A stretch of 31,831 nt of DNA, from the NCBI GenBank assembly GCA_017694145.1, contig JADINF010000003.1, positions 1 through 31,831 of the forward strand, given 5' to 3'. The position numbers and the translations under genes were made by a program. The notes beneath the pieces were generated by a model. That model saw only the letters and a program-made list of their open reading frames with translations, did not search any database and was not told the DNA's origin. The number at the start of each line of letters is the position of its first letter. Position 1 is the first letter of the stretch. Of this stretch, positions 16,231 to 23,944 are shown one piece after another. This DNA is from Candidatus Stercoripulliclostridium pullicola. GTDB lineage: Bacteria; Bacillota; Clostridia; Christensenellales; DTU072.

Positions 16231-17703
16231 TCAACACTTCGGAAGTTCCACGTAAAATGTGGAGCCTTCTCCCACGCTCGTCACCACTCCGTACACTCCT
16301 CCGGGGTGCTTATCCATTACTGTTTTGACGATAGAGAGTCCCAGACCCGTACCTACGGTAGCCCGTCTGTGGGATTTCTCCGACTTGTAATATCTGTCCC
16401 ATATATGCGGCAACACGTTCACGTCGATGCCCTCTCCCTTGTCGATGACCTCTATGCGGACGTTACCGTGGCGGGTATATTCCTTGACCGTGACCGTCTT
16501 GTCGTCGCCGCAATAATTGATTGCGTTATTGATGAGATTGTATATTACCTGCATGAGTTTGGTTTCGTCCGCGTAGACCACGGCGGACTCCTCGTGCTCG
16601 TATTCGAGTTTATATCCGAGATGCTCTATCAGCTTCCCGTGCCGCGCCACAAGGTCGTCGAGCATTCTGACCGCGTCGAAACGCTTGAGCTTCAGCCCTC
16701 CGCCGGACTCCTGTAACTTGCTCAGGTCGAGCATTTCGTTGACGAGGTTGGTGAGTCTGGAGGCTTCGTCGATGACTACCTGGAGATTCTCCGGGCGCGC
16801 TTCGTCGGGGATATCGCGCATCATCTCCGCGTATCCTTTGATTAGCGTCAGCGGCGTGCGCAGATCGTGGCTTACGTTCGCGATAAGTTCGCGACGGTAA
16901 TGCTCCAGCTCCGCCACTTCGTTAGCCGCATACTGCAGTCCTTCTTTCAATTCGTTTATCTCGCGGTAGCCGCCGCCTTCGCTTATCGTTATGTCGGCGT
17001 TGCCTTTGCTTATTTCCTTGGCGGCGTCGGTAAGCTTCGCTATCGGGCGCGCCACATAGCGCGCGATAGCCGCGGCGAGCAACGCCGCGAGCAACAGCAA
17101 CATCCCCGTGATTATGCCGAGCATCGCTATCCACGTCACCCGCGTGCTTTCCTCCGGCGTCACCACGGCTTCGGCAAGGATAAGCACTTCGGCGCCGTCC
17201 TTTTCCGCCACGCAAGCGTATACCGCGGCTTTGACGCCGCCCGCCGCGTCGCCGGGCACGTCGCCTTCGAATTCGGTATGTTCATAGTTGTCGTTGAAGC
17301 CTTCGAGCTCGATCTCTTCTTTGTATATCCCGTCGTTTTCTTTGACTTTATCGAAATACGCTATCCTGTTTTCGGCGGAAATATTGTGTATCGTGCAATC
17401 GGTACGCACCGCTTGAGAATATAATTCGTTCCCGTCCGCGTCGCATACGAGCACGCAGGCGTTGTCGTGATAGGCAAGATGTTTGATGAGTATATTGAGA
17501 TCTTCGCTGGCGATATTCTCGGAAACGGTTTCGACGCAGTTTTTAAGGTCGCGCAAAGCTATGCTTTCGTAAACGGTATCGAGAAAAATCAAATCGAATA
17601 TCCATAAAAATACGAACAGCAAAATTACCGCGACGACAAACGCGACGATAAGCTTATGCTTGAGCGGGGCGTCCCCCCACGAAAAGCGCGCGGATCTAGG
17701 CAT
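16231..17703 (-). CDS. Sensor histidine kinase
   Basis: This is the membrane sensor for the response regulator encoded just upstream. The 490-residue protein has a transmembrane helix at about 17-40, an extracytoplasmic sensing region (41-188), a second helix (189-215), a HAMP domain (about 210-262), a dimerisation box with the phospho-acceptor H279 (NVSHDLRTPLTLIKG) and a HATPase domain: VIYNLINNAINYC (N box), VIDKGEGI (G1) and GTGLGLSIVKTVM (G2). The sensor region is Asp/Glu-rich and has no PAS fold that I can see. Its ATG overlaps the regulator's stop by 8 bases, typical of two-component pairs. With htrA two genes upstream, the signal is plausibly misfolded envelope protein, as for CssS of Bacillus; that is inference. 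Confidence 0.95.
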   Translation of the reverse strand: MPRSARFSWGDAPLKHKLIVAFVVAVILLFVFLWIFDLIFLDTVYESIALRDLKNCVETVSENIASEDLNILIKHLAYHDNACVLVCDADGNELYSQAVRTDCTIHNISAENRIAYFDKVKENDGIYKEEIELEGFNDNYEHTEFEGDVPGDAAGGVKAAVYACVAEKDGAEVLILAEAVVTPEESTRVTWIAMLGIITGMLLLLAALLAAAIARYVARPIAKLTDAAKEISKGNADITISEGGGYREINELKEGLQYAANEVAELEHYRRELIANVSHDLRTPLTLIKGYAEMMRDIPDEARPENLQVVIDEASRLTNLVNEMLDLSKLQESGGGLKLKRFDAVRMLDDLVARHGKLIEHLGYKLEYEHEESAVVYADETKLMQVIYNLINNAINYCGDDKTVTVKEYTRHGNVRIEVIDKGEGIDVNVLPHIWDRYYKSEKSHRRATVGTGLGLSIVKTVMDKHPGGVYGVVTSVGEGSTFYVELPKC

Positions 17704-18361
17704 CGAAGCGGTATCCCATACCTCTCAACGTGACGATGTATTCTGCGCAAACGCCCAGGCTTTTACGCAGAAGTTTTATATGCGTGTCGAGGGTGCGGTC
17801 GTCGCCGTAGAAATCGTATCCCCATACTTCGTTGAGCAGTTTTTCGCGCGAAAGCGCTATTCCCTTATTCTTGACCATGAAAAACAGTAATTCGTATTCT
17901 TTCGGCGAAAGGTCGACGGGCTTGCCGTCGACGTAGACGATGCGCGCCGTGAAATCCACTTTGAGCTTGCCCGATTCGAATATTTCCGAAACCGGTTGTG
18001 CGGCGCTTCTGCTCATCACGGCGTTGATACGGAGCATGAGTTCTTTGGGCGAAAAAGGTTTGGATATATAGTCGTCCGCTCCTATCTCGAAGCCGTGGAT
18101 CTTGTCGTAGGTTTCCGTCCTCGCGCTGAGCATTATTACGGGTATGTTGCTGAATTTGCGAATTTCGCGCACTGCGGAAAAGCCGTCGAGCTCGGGCATC
18201 ATCACGTCCATTACGATGATGTCGTAACCGCCCTGTTTGGCTTTTTCTATCGCTTCGAGTCCGTCGCCCGCCTCGCCGTAAGTATAACCTTCGAGCTGGC
18301 AGTATTTGGCTATGAGTTCTCTTATGGCTCTTTCGTCGTCCACTATCAATACTTTATACAT
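17696..18361 (-). CDS. OmpR/PhoB-family response regulator
   Basis: This is the DNA-binding partner of the histidine kinase that follows. The 221-residue protein has a receiver domain (1-118) with acidic D8, D9, phospho-acceptor D52 (VMDVMMPELDG), the switch serine S79 (MLSA) and K101 (SKPFSP), then a winged-helix output domain (about 128-221) with LSPKEYELLFFM, the recognition region DDRTLDTHIKLLRKSL and RGMGYRF. GGAGGAG precedes the ATG. It follows htrA by 45 bases, a gap that holds a small GC stem but no T run, so the genes are probably one transcript. Its targets likely include htrA and its own operon, which is inferred from the gene order. Confidence 0.96.
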   Translation of the reverse strand: MYKVLIVDDERAIRELIAKYCQLEGYTYGEAGDGLEAIEKAKQGGYDIIVMDVMMPELDGFSAVREIRKFSNIPVIMLSARTETYDKIHGFEIGADDYISKPFSPKELMLRINAVMSRSAAQPVSEIFESGKLKVDFTARIVYVDGKPVDLSPKEYELLFFMVKNKGIALSREKLLNEVWGYDFYGDDRTLDTHIKLLRKSLGVCAEYIVTLRGMGYRFDA

Positions 18362-18406
18362 TTGTCTCCTCCGTTTTGAACGCTCGGGCGAAGCCCCGTC
18401 CGTCCG

Positions 18407-19594
18407 TTAAGTGTCGTAACCTTCCCTCTGCGTAAGCGTAAGCGTCGCGACGCGCTGCTGCGAACCGTAATTGTAAACTATTTCGACGGTGGCTTTGGGT
18501 TGTTTTTTATTGAGAACGCCCTTCCATTCCGCTACCGTCTTGACCTGCACGCCGTCCACGCTGACTATGTACGCGCCCACCGGAATATCGGTCGAAACCT
18601 TACTGCTCTTGAGATAAAGCCCCACGTTGGGAAGGGAAATGGTGGGCATTTTGATTTCGCGGAATTCGAATACCGCCGTATCCACCCTGCCGTCGACGTA
18701 GCCGAGCGACATAAGGTCCTCCGCCACGGAATAAGCCGTGTCTATCGGAATAGCGAAGCCTATCCCCTCGACGTCCTCGGCAACGCTTTTCGCATTGACT
18801 ATGCCTATCAGCACGCCGTACATATTGAAAAGCCCGCCGCCCGAATTACCGGGGTTCACGGAAGCGTCTATCTGCAAAAGAGTCATCGTTTGAGAATCGA
18901 CGGTTATCTCTCTCTCAACTGCGGAAATAACGCCTTTGGTCACGCTTCCGCCGAGCTTGCCGAGCGGGTTGCCTATGGCAATGACTTCCTGTCCCGCCTG
19001 CACGGTATCCGACCTTCCTATCACGGCGGCGTTAGCCGTTTCCGCATTGATTTTGATGATTGCGGTATCCGTAACGGCGTCTCCGCGTACCCATTCCGCC
19101 TTAAAGCTCTGTCCGTCGTAAAGTGTGACGGTGATATTTTCCGCGTCCGTTCCTTCGATGACGTGGTAGTTGGTGATTATGTGCCCGCTGCCGCTGATGA
19201 TGACGCCGGAGCCCGCTCCGCTCGTTATGTATGTGCCGCCGAAAATGCCTCCTTCGTAGGAGACCGATTCGGTGACCACCTCTACTACGCTCTGCTTAGC
19301 GAGCGCGGTAACCTGCTCCGAAGTTAGCTTCTCTCCCGTAACGCCTATGTTGGAAGTATCTTCCGACCTGTCGGCGACGTCGCGATAAACCACGGAAGTC
19401 TTTTCGTTGGCGACGTCCTCACTGAATTTCCCGTAAGCGATGCTAGCGCCGAGGAAGCCGCACCCTATCAGCGCGCCCAAAGCCAGAACCACGCCGAGAA
19501 AGATTATAAACGGCGAAGTGCGCGTTTTGACGGGAACGACCACGCGCGGGACTCTCGATTTGACTTCGTACGAATACCTGTTTTTGTCGTACAT
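18407..19594 (-). CDS. htrA: HtrA/DegP-like membrane-anchored serine protease
   Basis: HtrA proteases degrade or refold damaged proteins outside the membrane. The 395-residue protein has a cytoplasmic head (1-26), one transmembrane helix (about 27-53), a linker, and a trypsin-like domain with the full triad: H144 (TNYHVIEG), D176 (VTDTAII) and S251 (NPGNSGGGLF). A single PDZ-like domain (about 310-390; VGAYIVSVDGVQVKTVAEW) follows, somewhat short for the family. GAGGT sits just before the ATG. It is the first gene of a run with the response regulator, kinase and CYTH protein, an order like Bacillus htrA/cssRS control. A GC-rich hairpin (19608-19626) lies in its leader. All catalytic residues are in place. 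Confidence 0.95.
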   Translation of the reverse strand: MYDKNRYSYEVKSRVPRVVVPVKTRTSPFIIFLGVVLALGALIGCGFLGASIAYGKFSEDVANEKTSVVYRDVADRSEDTSNIGVTGEKLTSEQVTALAKQSVVEVVTESVSYEGGIFGGTYITSGAGSGVIISGSGHIITNYHVIEGTDAENITVTLYDGQSFKAEWVRGDAVTDTAIIKINAETANAAVIGRSDTVQAGQEVIAIGNPLGKLGGSVTKGVISAVEREITVDSQTMTLLQIDASVNPGNSGGGLFNMYGVLIGIVNAKSVAEDVEGIGFAIPIDTAYSVAEDLMSLGYVDGRVDTAVFEFREIKMPTISLPNVGLYLKSSKVSTDIPVGAYIVSVDGVQVKTVAEWKGVLNKKQPKATVEIVYNYGSQQRVATLTLTQREGYDT

Positions 19595-19607
19595 TTTACC
19601 TCATGCG

Positions 19608-19626
19608 CCGCGCGCCTTGCGCGCGG
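19608..19626 (-). other. GC-rich hairpin in the htrA leader
   Basis: A perfect 8-bp stem (CCGCGCGC / GCGCGCGG) with a 3-base loop stands a few bases before the htrA ribosome site. There is no T run, so it is not a terminator. It might stabilise the message or tune translation. Confidence 0.5.
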
Positions 19627-19638
19627 ACGATAATTTTA

Positions 19639-19667
19639 ATATTACCACTATATAGCAATAATATGAA
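19639..19667 (-). promoter_or_regulatory. Candidate promoter of htrA
   Basis: On the minus strand TTCATA (19662-19667), a 17-base spacer and an extended -10 TGG-TAATAT (19639-19644) match a vegetative promoter moderately well. The start near 19632 would place the GC-rich hairpin inside the leader. Confidence 0.4.
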
Positions 19668-19717
19668 TTTTGTTTGAAGTCACCGTGAAAGTTGTCTTTG
19701 CGTATACGGAACGAAGG

Positions 19718-20248
19718 CTATTTACAGAACTTCTCGTCGTAAGCTTTCATCGCTTCACGTATCGTACGCTTGGCGACTTCGGCGTTCTCCACTTTGACGA
19801 CGGCGGTCTGCTTGCCTTCGAGAGATTTGTAAACGGTAAAGAAATGGCTCATTTCTTCCATTATGTGCGCGGGGAATTCCGAAATGTCTTTGTAATTATT
19901 CCAGCTCGGATCCTTGAAGGGGATAGCCACTATTTTCGAATCCACGTATCCGTCGTCGATCATCGTGATCATACCTACGGGATAGCAACGGCACAATGCG
20001 AGAGGACGCACGGTCTCGCTGCAGATGACGAGCGCGTCGAGCGGGTCGAGATCCTCGCTGTAAGTGCGCGGTATAAATCCGTAGTTTGCGGGATAATGCG
20101 TGGATGTATACAAAACTCTGTCGAGAATAAGGAAACCCGTTTCTTTGTCGAGTTCGTATTTGTTTTTACTGCCCTCGGAAATCTCTATTACCGTAAGGAA
20201 ATCTTCGGGAGTTATTCTTTCCGGTCTGACGTCATGCCATATATTCAT
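19718..20248 (-). CDS. ppa: Inorganic pyrophosphatase, family I
   Basis: This soluble enzyme hydrolyses pyrophosphate to phosphate, pulling biosynthetic reactions forward. The 176-residue length fits bacterial family I. Metal-binding acidic motifs are clear: YPANYGFIPRT, DLDPLDALV and MIDDGYVDSKIVAIP, matching the Asp65/Asp70 and Asp97/Asp102 regions of the E. coli enzyme. AAGGAGA sits about 10 bases before the ATG. Many Clostridia use membrane or family II pyrophosphatases, so a family I copy is worth noting but not odd. It follows the HD-domain gene by 87 bases on the same strand with no clear terminator between; that gap shows no strong structure. Confidence 0.96.
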   Translation of the reverse strand: MNIWHDVRPERITPEDFLTVIEISEGSKNKYELDKETGFLILDRVLYTSTHYPANYGFIPRTYSEDLDPLDALVICSETVRPLALCRCYPVGMITMIDDGYVDSKIVAIPFKDPSWNNYKDISEFPAHIMEEMSHFFTVYKSLEGKQTAVVKVENAEVAKRTIREAMKAYDEKFCK

Positions 20249-20335
20249 AAATACCGTTCTCCTTGTATTAAATTTTTCCGTCGAATATCTTTCGATGTAT
20301 TCCGCGCCCCGAGCCGACGCGTTGAAAAGTTTTCG

Positions 20336-20914
20336 CTAATCCTCCTCGTCGAGGTAAGTCGCCAAAAGGTCCGCCGCGTGCACGAGCGCGCAGAACGGGA
20401 ATTTGGAATAAGCGTTGGACATAGTGTACCCGCCCGACCTGTTGCGTTCGTCGAAGCTGCCCATGTGCCAGTTTATGGCGAGCGCTTCCTCCCTCGTCAG
20501 ACGCATAAAGCCGTTGATGATATAGACGGATTTCTCCCCGTGCCCGTAAGGGAGTTTTTCGTCCGTAGTATAGTAAGGGACCTTTTCCCATGAACCGTCG
20601 GGTTGCTTCTGATTGCGGTAATCCACCGCGTAAAGGTCTATTTTGCACAGGTCGTGCAGAAGTCCGCATATCGCCACCGTTTCCGGAGTGATACGTTCCG
20701 ACCAATCGGCTTTTTCGCGTTCGACGAGCTCTTTCAGCCTGTAATAAACGTTAAGACTGTGCTCGCACAAACCGCCTTTTCTCGCCAGATGGAATTTGGT
20801 GGAAGCCGGCGCGTCGAAAAAATCGCTCGATTTGATATAATCGAGTAATTTGGCGCTGCCTTCGCGGGTAATTTCCCGCTCGTAAATTTCGATAAAAGCA
20901 TCTTTGAAACTCAT
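20336..20914 (-). CDS. HD-domain metal-dependent phosphohydrolase
   Basis: HD proteins hydrolyse phosphate esters of nucleotides or nucleic acids using metal ions. The start at 20914 has GGAGG before it, unlike the in-frame ATG ten codons upstream, and gives 192 residues. The metal-binding set is visible: H52 (CEHSLNVYYRL), H87-D88 (GLLHDLCKID) and D182 (VHAADLLA), with H125 (YGHGEKS) and H150 (INWHMG) as further ligands or active-site residues. The spacing resembles the HD part of YhaM-type proteins and small phage or bacterial HD hydrolases, but there is no OB domain. The substrate is unknown. It lies between the GH32-like gene and ppa on the same strand; whether it is linked to either in function is unclear. 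Confidence 0.88.
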   Translation of the reverse strand: MSFKDAFIEIYEREITREGSAKLLDYIKSSDFFDAPASTKFHLARKGGLCEHSLNVYYRLKELVEREKADWSERITPETVAICGLLHDLCKIDLYAVDYRNQKQPDGSWEKVPYYTTDEKLPYGHGEKSVYIINGFMRLTREEALAINWHMGSFDERNRSGGYTMSNAYSKFPFCALVHAADLLATYLDEED

Positions 20915-20934
20915 ATATTGATACCTCCGCGGGT

Positions 20935-20967
20935 CTGAGCGCAAACATCGGACGCGCTTTCGCTCAG
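20935..20967 (-). other. Stem-loop between the GH32-like and HD genes
   Basis: CTGAGCG and CGCTCAG form a 7-bp stem around a 19-base loop that has smaller GC pairs inside. No T run follows on the minus strand, so it is a weak candidate for a processing or attenuation structure rather than a terminator. Confidence 0.3.
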
Positions 20968-22161
20968 TCAGATCTCGTAACAGGAATAATCGACGTACGC
21001 AAGACCGTTCGCGCTTACCGACATCGTCCGCCCGACCGCCGCCACCGCGGGCAACGTGATCGCGTATTTCCCGTCGGCCAAGAAAACTTCCGAATATCCT
21101 CTGCGCAGCACCGCGTCGAAACGCAGTTCCGCTCCCTCGAAAGGATATTCCGAATACGTATCGTCGTAACGGCAGGACACGACGGCTTTCTCCTTATCGA
21201 CGCCTACGGTAAGTTTTCCTCCGGAAGCGGAAGCGAAAGTTACGGAAATTTCGCTCGCCTTCGAAAGTTGGACGGCGAAAGCGTAAGCGCATTCCGTCGC
21301 GGGCATGTCTTTGGGTTCGAAGCATTCCGCCGCTTCCGCGTCGCTCACCCCGCCTATATATTTGCGGGCTTCGAGAAGGGCAACGGGCGCGCGCCAGCCG
21401 ACGCCGTCCGCCCCCGTAGTCATCTCGCGGAAAACCACGCTCGAAGCGAACCTTGCGTAAAGCAACGGCCTGTCCGGTCCGAGCATGACGGTACGCACGG
21501 GGCATGCGTTGTCGAAAAATACGGCATCGCCGTCTGCAACGAATCTACCGCCTTCCGCGTCGAGCTTGCCGCCGATGCGGTACGTCTTCCCGGAACGGGC
21601 GTAAGACATAAAGCACCCTCCGGGTACGCCAATGAAATTAGGATATTCGACTTCGCCGTCGAATCCTTCAAGTTTTATGTTATGCGGTTCCCAGACTATG
21701 CAATTCGGCGATCTGAAAGCGCATATTTCACCTTTTACGGAATTGCCTGTAAGGTAAAACGCGCCGCCGGAATACGTAAGCTTTGCACGGCGCGGTGCGC
21801 CTTTCGGGATCACCGCCAACGGATACGTTTCGAAATGCTCTCCGTCGCGGGACTGCGCGAGCTTGCATTTACCGTTAAGCCCGCACACGTATACGAGAAA
21901 TATTTTGCCGTTCCTCACCACGGCGGAAACGGAATCGATCCTGCGCTCTCCGCTCACCGCGTCGGCAAGTCTTTTCCACGAGCGCAGATCTTCGGACACG
22001 TACTGCGCCACGTCGAAGAAAAGTCCCCGTTTCACCGTAAGAAACATGCGGTACAACCCTTCGGAATATACAATGCCGAAACCTTCCGCTTCACCGAATC
22101 CCGGAATATCGGAAAAGATAGCGGGTACGGCGCTCCCTCCTGTTTTTCTTATGCGTTCCAC
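20968..22161 (-). CDS. GH32-like protein, probably not a normal sucrase
   Basis: The protein has the layout of glycoside hydrolase family 32: a beta-propeller with strings like YVSEDLRSWKRL and SRDGEHFETYP, then a C-terminal beta-sandwich (LRFDAVLRRGYSEVFLADG, matching the usual VDRSSVEVF-type strand). It starts at GTG 22161, which has AGAGGTG before it; the ATG at 22206 lies upstream of the expected transcription start and cannot be used. That gives 397 residues. The catalytic NDPNG of family 32 appears as EAEGF (residues 24-28), so the nucleophile Asp is missing, while VEYPN (171-175) may keep the acid/base Glu. There is no signal peptide. It could be a sugar-binding or regulatory relative, or an enzyme with changed chemistry. 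The family call is moderately sure. Confidence 0.75.
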   Translation of the reverse strand: MERIRKTGGSAVPAIFSDIPGFGEAEGFGIVYSEGLYRMFLTVKRGLFFDVAQYVSEDLRSWKRLADAVSGERRIDSVSAVVRNGKIFLVYVCGLNGKCKLAQSRDGEHFETYPLAVIPKGAPRRAKLTYSGGAFYLTGNSVKGEICAFRSPNCIVWEPHNIKLEGFDGEVEYPNFIGVPGGCFMSYARSGKTYRIGGKLDAEGGRFVADGDAVFFDNACPVRTVMLGPDRPLLYARFASSVVFREMTTGADGVGWRAPVALLEARKYIGGVSDAEAAECFEPKDMPATECAYAFAVQLSKASEISVTFASASGGKLTVGVDKEKAVVSCRYDDTYSEYPFEGAELRFDAVLRRGYSEVFLADGKYAITLPAVAAVGRTMSVSANGLAYVDYSCYEI

Positions 22162-22177
22162 ATTACACCTCTCGTTT

Positions 22178-22206
22178 ATTCTATACCATTTCGGCGGCTT
22201 CGTCAA
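22178..22206 (-). promoter_or_regulatory. Promoter of the GH32-like gene
   Basis: On the minus strand TTGACG (22201-22206), 17 bases and TAGAAT (22178-22183) form a good promoter. The start near 22171 leaves about 10 bases with AGAGGTG before the GTG codon, which decides that start. Confidence 0.7.
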
Positions 22207-22222
22207 TTACTAAATATTATAC

Positions 22223-22251
22223 TTGCGCGTGCGCGTATCGTATGCTATAAT
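22223..22251 (+). promoter_or_regulatory. Promoter of the GH2-like gene (leaderless arrangement)
   Basis: TTGCGC (22223-22228), 17 bases and a perfect TATAAT (22246-22251) lie so close to the ATG (22258) that transcription would begin at the start codon itself. No ribosome site is present between the -10 and the ATG. Confidence 0.75.
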
Positions 22252-22257
22252 GCGGGT

Positions 22258-23901
22258 ATGCAGAGAGAAGACTATCCCAGACCCGACGCGGTGCGTCCGC
22301 GCCTGAGAATACTCGACGGAGAATGGTTGCTCGCCACCGATCCCGCCACCGTTACGGACGCAATAAACGTGCCGTCGAACGCCGTTACAGTCCGCGTTCC
22401 TTACGCGCCGGGAACGAGCCTTTCCGGCATAAAAGACGTTCCGCTTTCTCGCGAATGGCGCTATTACCGCAAATTCGCTCTCAGTCCTTTCGAATGCGCG
22501 GGCTCGGTGATATTGAATTTCAACAATATAGACGGTTATTTCGAGATCTTTCTCAACGGCTCCCCGGTAGGCGCGGGAACGGGTGTGTTCGCTTCCTCGC
22601 ATTACGACGTGAGCGCGCTCTGTAAACCGGGTGAAAACATACTGTGCGTAATCGTTCGTGCGGTAAAAGAGGAAGTGCTCCGCGGAATATGGAGCGAAGT
22701 ATGGCTCGAATTCGCCGCCCGCAGTTATTTCGCGTTCGTGCGCGCGACTATCGTCTACGCCGACAAAAAGCTGTACGTGCAAGGCAACCTCGCGGGAAAT
22801 CCCGAAGGTCTTAAGATACGAACGGAAGTTGCTTTCCGCGGCAAGCAGATAGCGTCATACGATTATAAGGCTTCCGCGAATTTCACTCTCTGCGCCCCTC
22901 TCGATCGCGATATCGAGCCGTGGCAGATAGGCGCGCCGGCGCTGTACGACGTCCGTCTTACTCTCTATAACGCTAAAGGCGGCGTATGCGACACCCTGTA
23001 TACTTATACGGCGTTCCGTGAAATCAAACTTTTCGAGAACAAACTTTACGTCAACGGCAGAAAAACTTTTCTGCGCGCGATAAACGACGGTTGCGTATAT
23101 CACGGCGCGGGGAATACCGCTCCGTCGTCGGCGATAATCGCGCAGGACTACGCCACCGCTCTCACGCTCGGCTTCAACGCCGTGCAATTCGACTCGACGT
23201 ACCCCTCTCCCAGGCATCTCTACATAATGGATAAACTGGGGCTCGCGGCGCGCGTGGCGCTTTCCGGAAGCTCCGATCCGCACCCTACCGAGCGCGAAGC
23301 CGCCGCCGCTACGGAAGAGAACGTCAAGCTCATTGCACGCGACTACGGGCATCCGTCTATTTTGTTTTGGTTACCTTTTATCGACTTCAGCGGTTCGCCG
23401 CAATTGCAGATCACCGGAGCGGAAAGCTATAAGAAGCTCGACGCGACACGCATAATCCCCGCTACCAGCGGCGGCAAGATATATCTGAACGAGCTATACG
23501 ATTTCCGTTTGGACGCGCCCGACTGCGAAGCTCTTAAAGCCATGCTTTACATAAGGACCAACGGCGGCATATACGGCGAAAAAGAAGAAGCGCGTATGCT
23601 CAAAGCGGACGGCGCCCTTCTTCCGAGCGCCGCGTTAAGGAAGCTTGCCGCATACGTCGGATCGTTTACTGCGGGTCGCGTGACGAAAAACGATTATCTC
23701 TCCGAAAAGTCCTTCATCGACACTTACGCCTCGGCGTACGATCTCATAGCCGCTTCCGGCGCAATAGGATTTACCCTCTCCGACCTCGTGGACACAGGCA
23801 AAGGCGGTATCTTAGACGCAGAGAGAAACTTTCTCCTTTCCCGCGAAGGGCTTACCAAACTCATCGCCGTAAACAAGAAAAAAGCCTTCGCCGAAAGCTG
23901 A
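22258..23901 (+). CDS. GH2-like (beta-galactosidase family) protein lacking the catalytic Glu
   Basis: The 547-residue protein follows the family 2 plan: a jelly-roll sugar-binding domain (about 10-165; PYAPGTSLSGIKD, WRYYRKFAL, FEIFLNGSPVG), an Ig-like domain (about 170-255) and a barrel (about 260-547) with LGFNAVQFDSTYPSP and ARDYGHPSILFW. In active members the next residues contain the acid/base Glu in Asn-Glu; here they read LPFIDFSG (372-379), so that Glu is missing, and I cannot find a nucleophile motif either. It has no signal peptide. The true start is the ATG at 22258, although the frame stays open far upstream. It is divergent from the GH32-like gene. It may be a non-catalytic sugar-binding relative or an enzyme with altered chemistry. 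Its 3' end holds the terminator of the opposing kinase gene. Confidence 0.82.
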   Translation: MQREDYPRPDAVRPRLRILDGEWLLATDPATVTDAINVPSNAVTVRVPYAPGTSLSGIKDVPLSREWRYYRKFALSPFECAGSVILNFNNIDGYFEIFLNGSPVGAGTGVFASSHYDVSALCKPGENILCVIVRAVKEEVLRGIWSEVWLEFAARSYFAFVRATIVYADKKLYVQGNLAGNPEGLKIRTEVAFRGKQIASYDYKASANFTLCAPLDRDIEPWQIGAPALYDVRLTLYNAKGGVCDTLYTYTAFREIKLFENKLYVNGRKTFLRAINDGCVYHGAGNTAPSSAIIAQDYATALTLGFNAVQFDSTYPSPRHLYIMDKLGLAARVALSGSSDPHPTEREAAAATEENVKLIARDYGHPSILFWLPFIDFSGSPQLQITGAESYKKLDATRIIPATSGGKIYLNELYDFRLDAPDCEALKAMLYIRTNGGIYGEKEEARMLKADGALLPSAALRKLAAYVGSFTAGRVTKNDYLSEKSFIDTYASAYDLIAASGAIGFTLSDLVDTGKGGILDAERNFLLSREGLTKLIAVNKKKAFAES

Positions 23902-23907
23902 AGGCTT
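23878..23907 (-). terminator. Terminator of the GH4-PfkB operon, inside the GH2-like 3' end
   Basis: On the minus strand AAGCCTTC / GAAGGCTT (8 bp, 23882-23907, 10-base loop) is followed by a six-base T run and more T-rich sequence. It lies within the last codons and stop of the converging GH2-like gene. Confidence 0.8.
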
Positions 23908-23944
23908 ACGCAACGAGTATCCGTAAGAATCGCTTGACTCGCGT

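Noticed and set aside
18362..18406. A terminator between htrA and the response regulator
   Set aside because: There is a small GC stem (GGGC / GCCC) but no T run, so it should not stop transcription.
22162..22206. An upstream ATG start for the GH32-like gene at 22206
   Set aside because: It overlaps the -35 of the gene's own promoter and lacks a ribosome site; the GTG at 22161 has AGAGGTG and lies after the -10.
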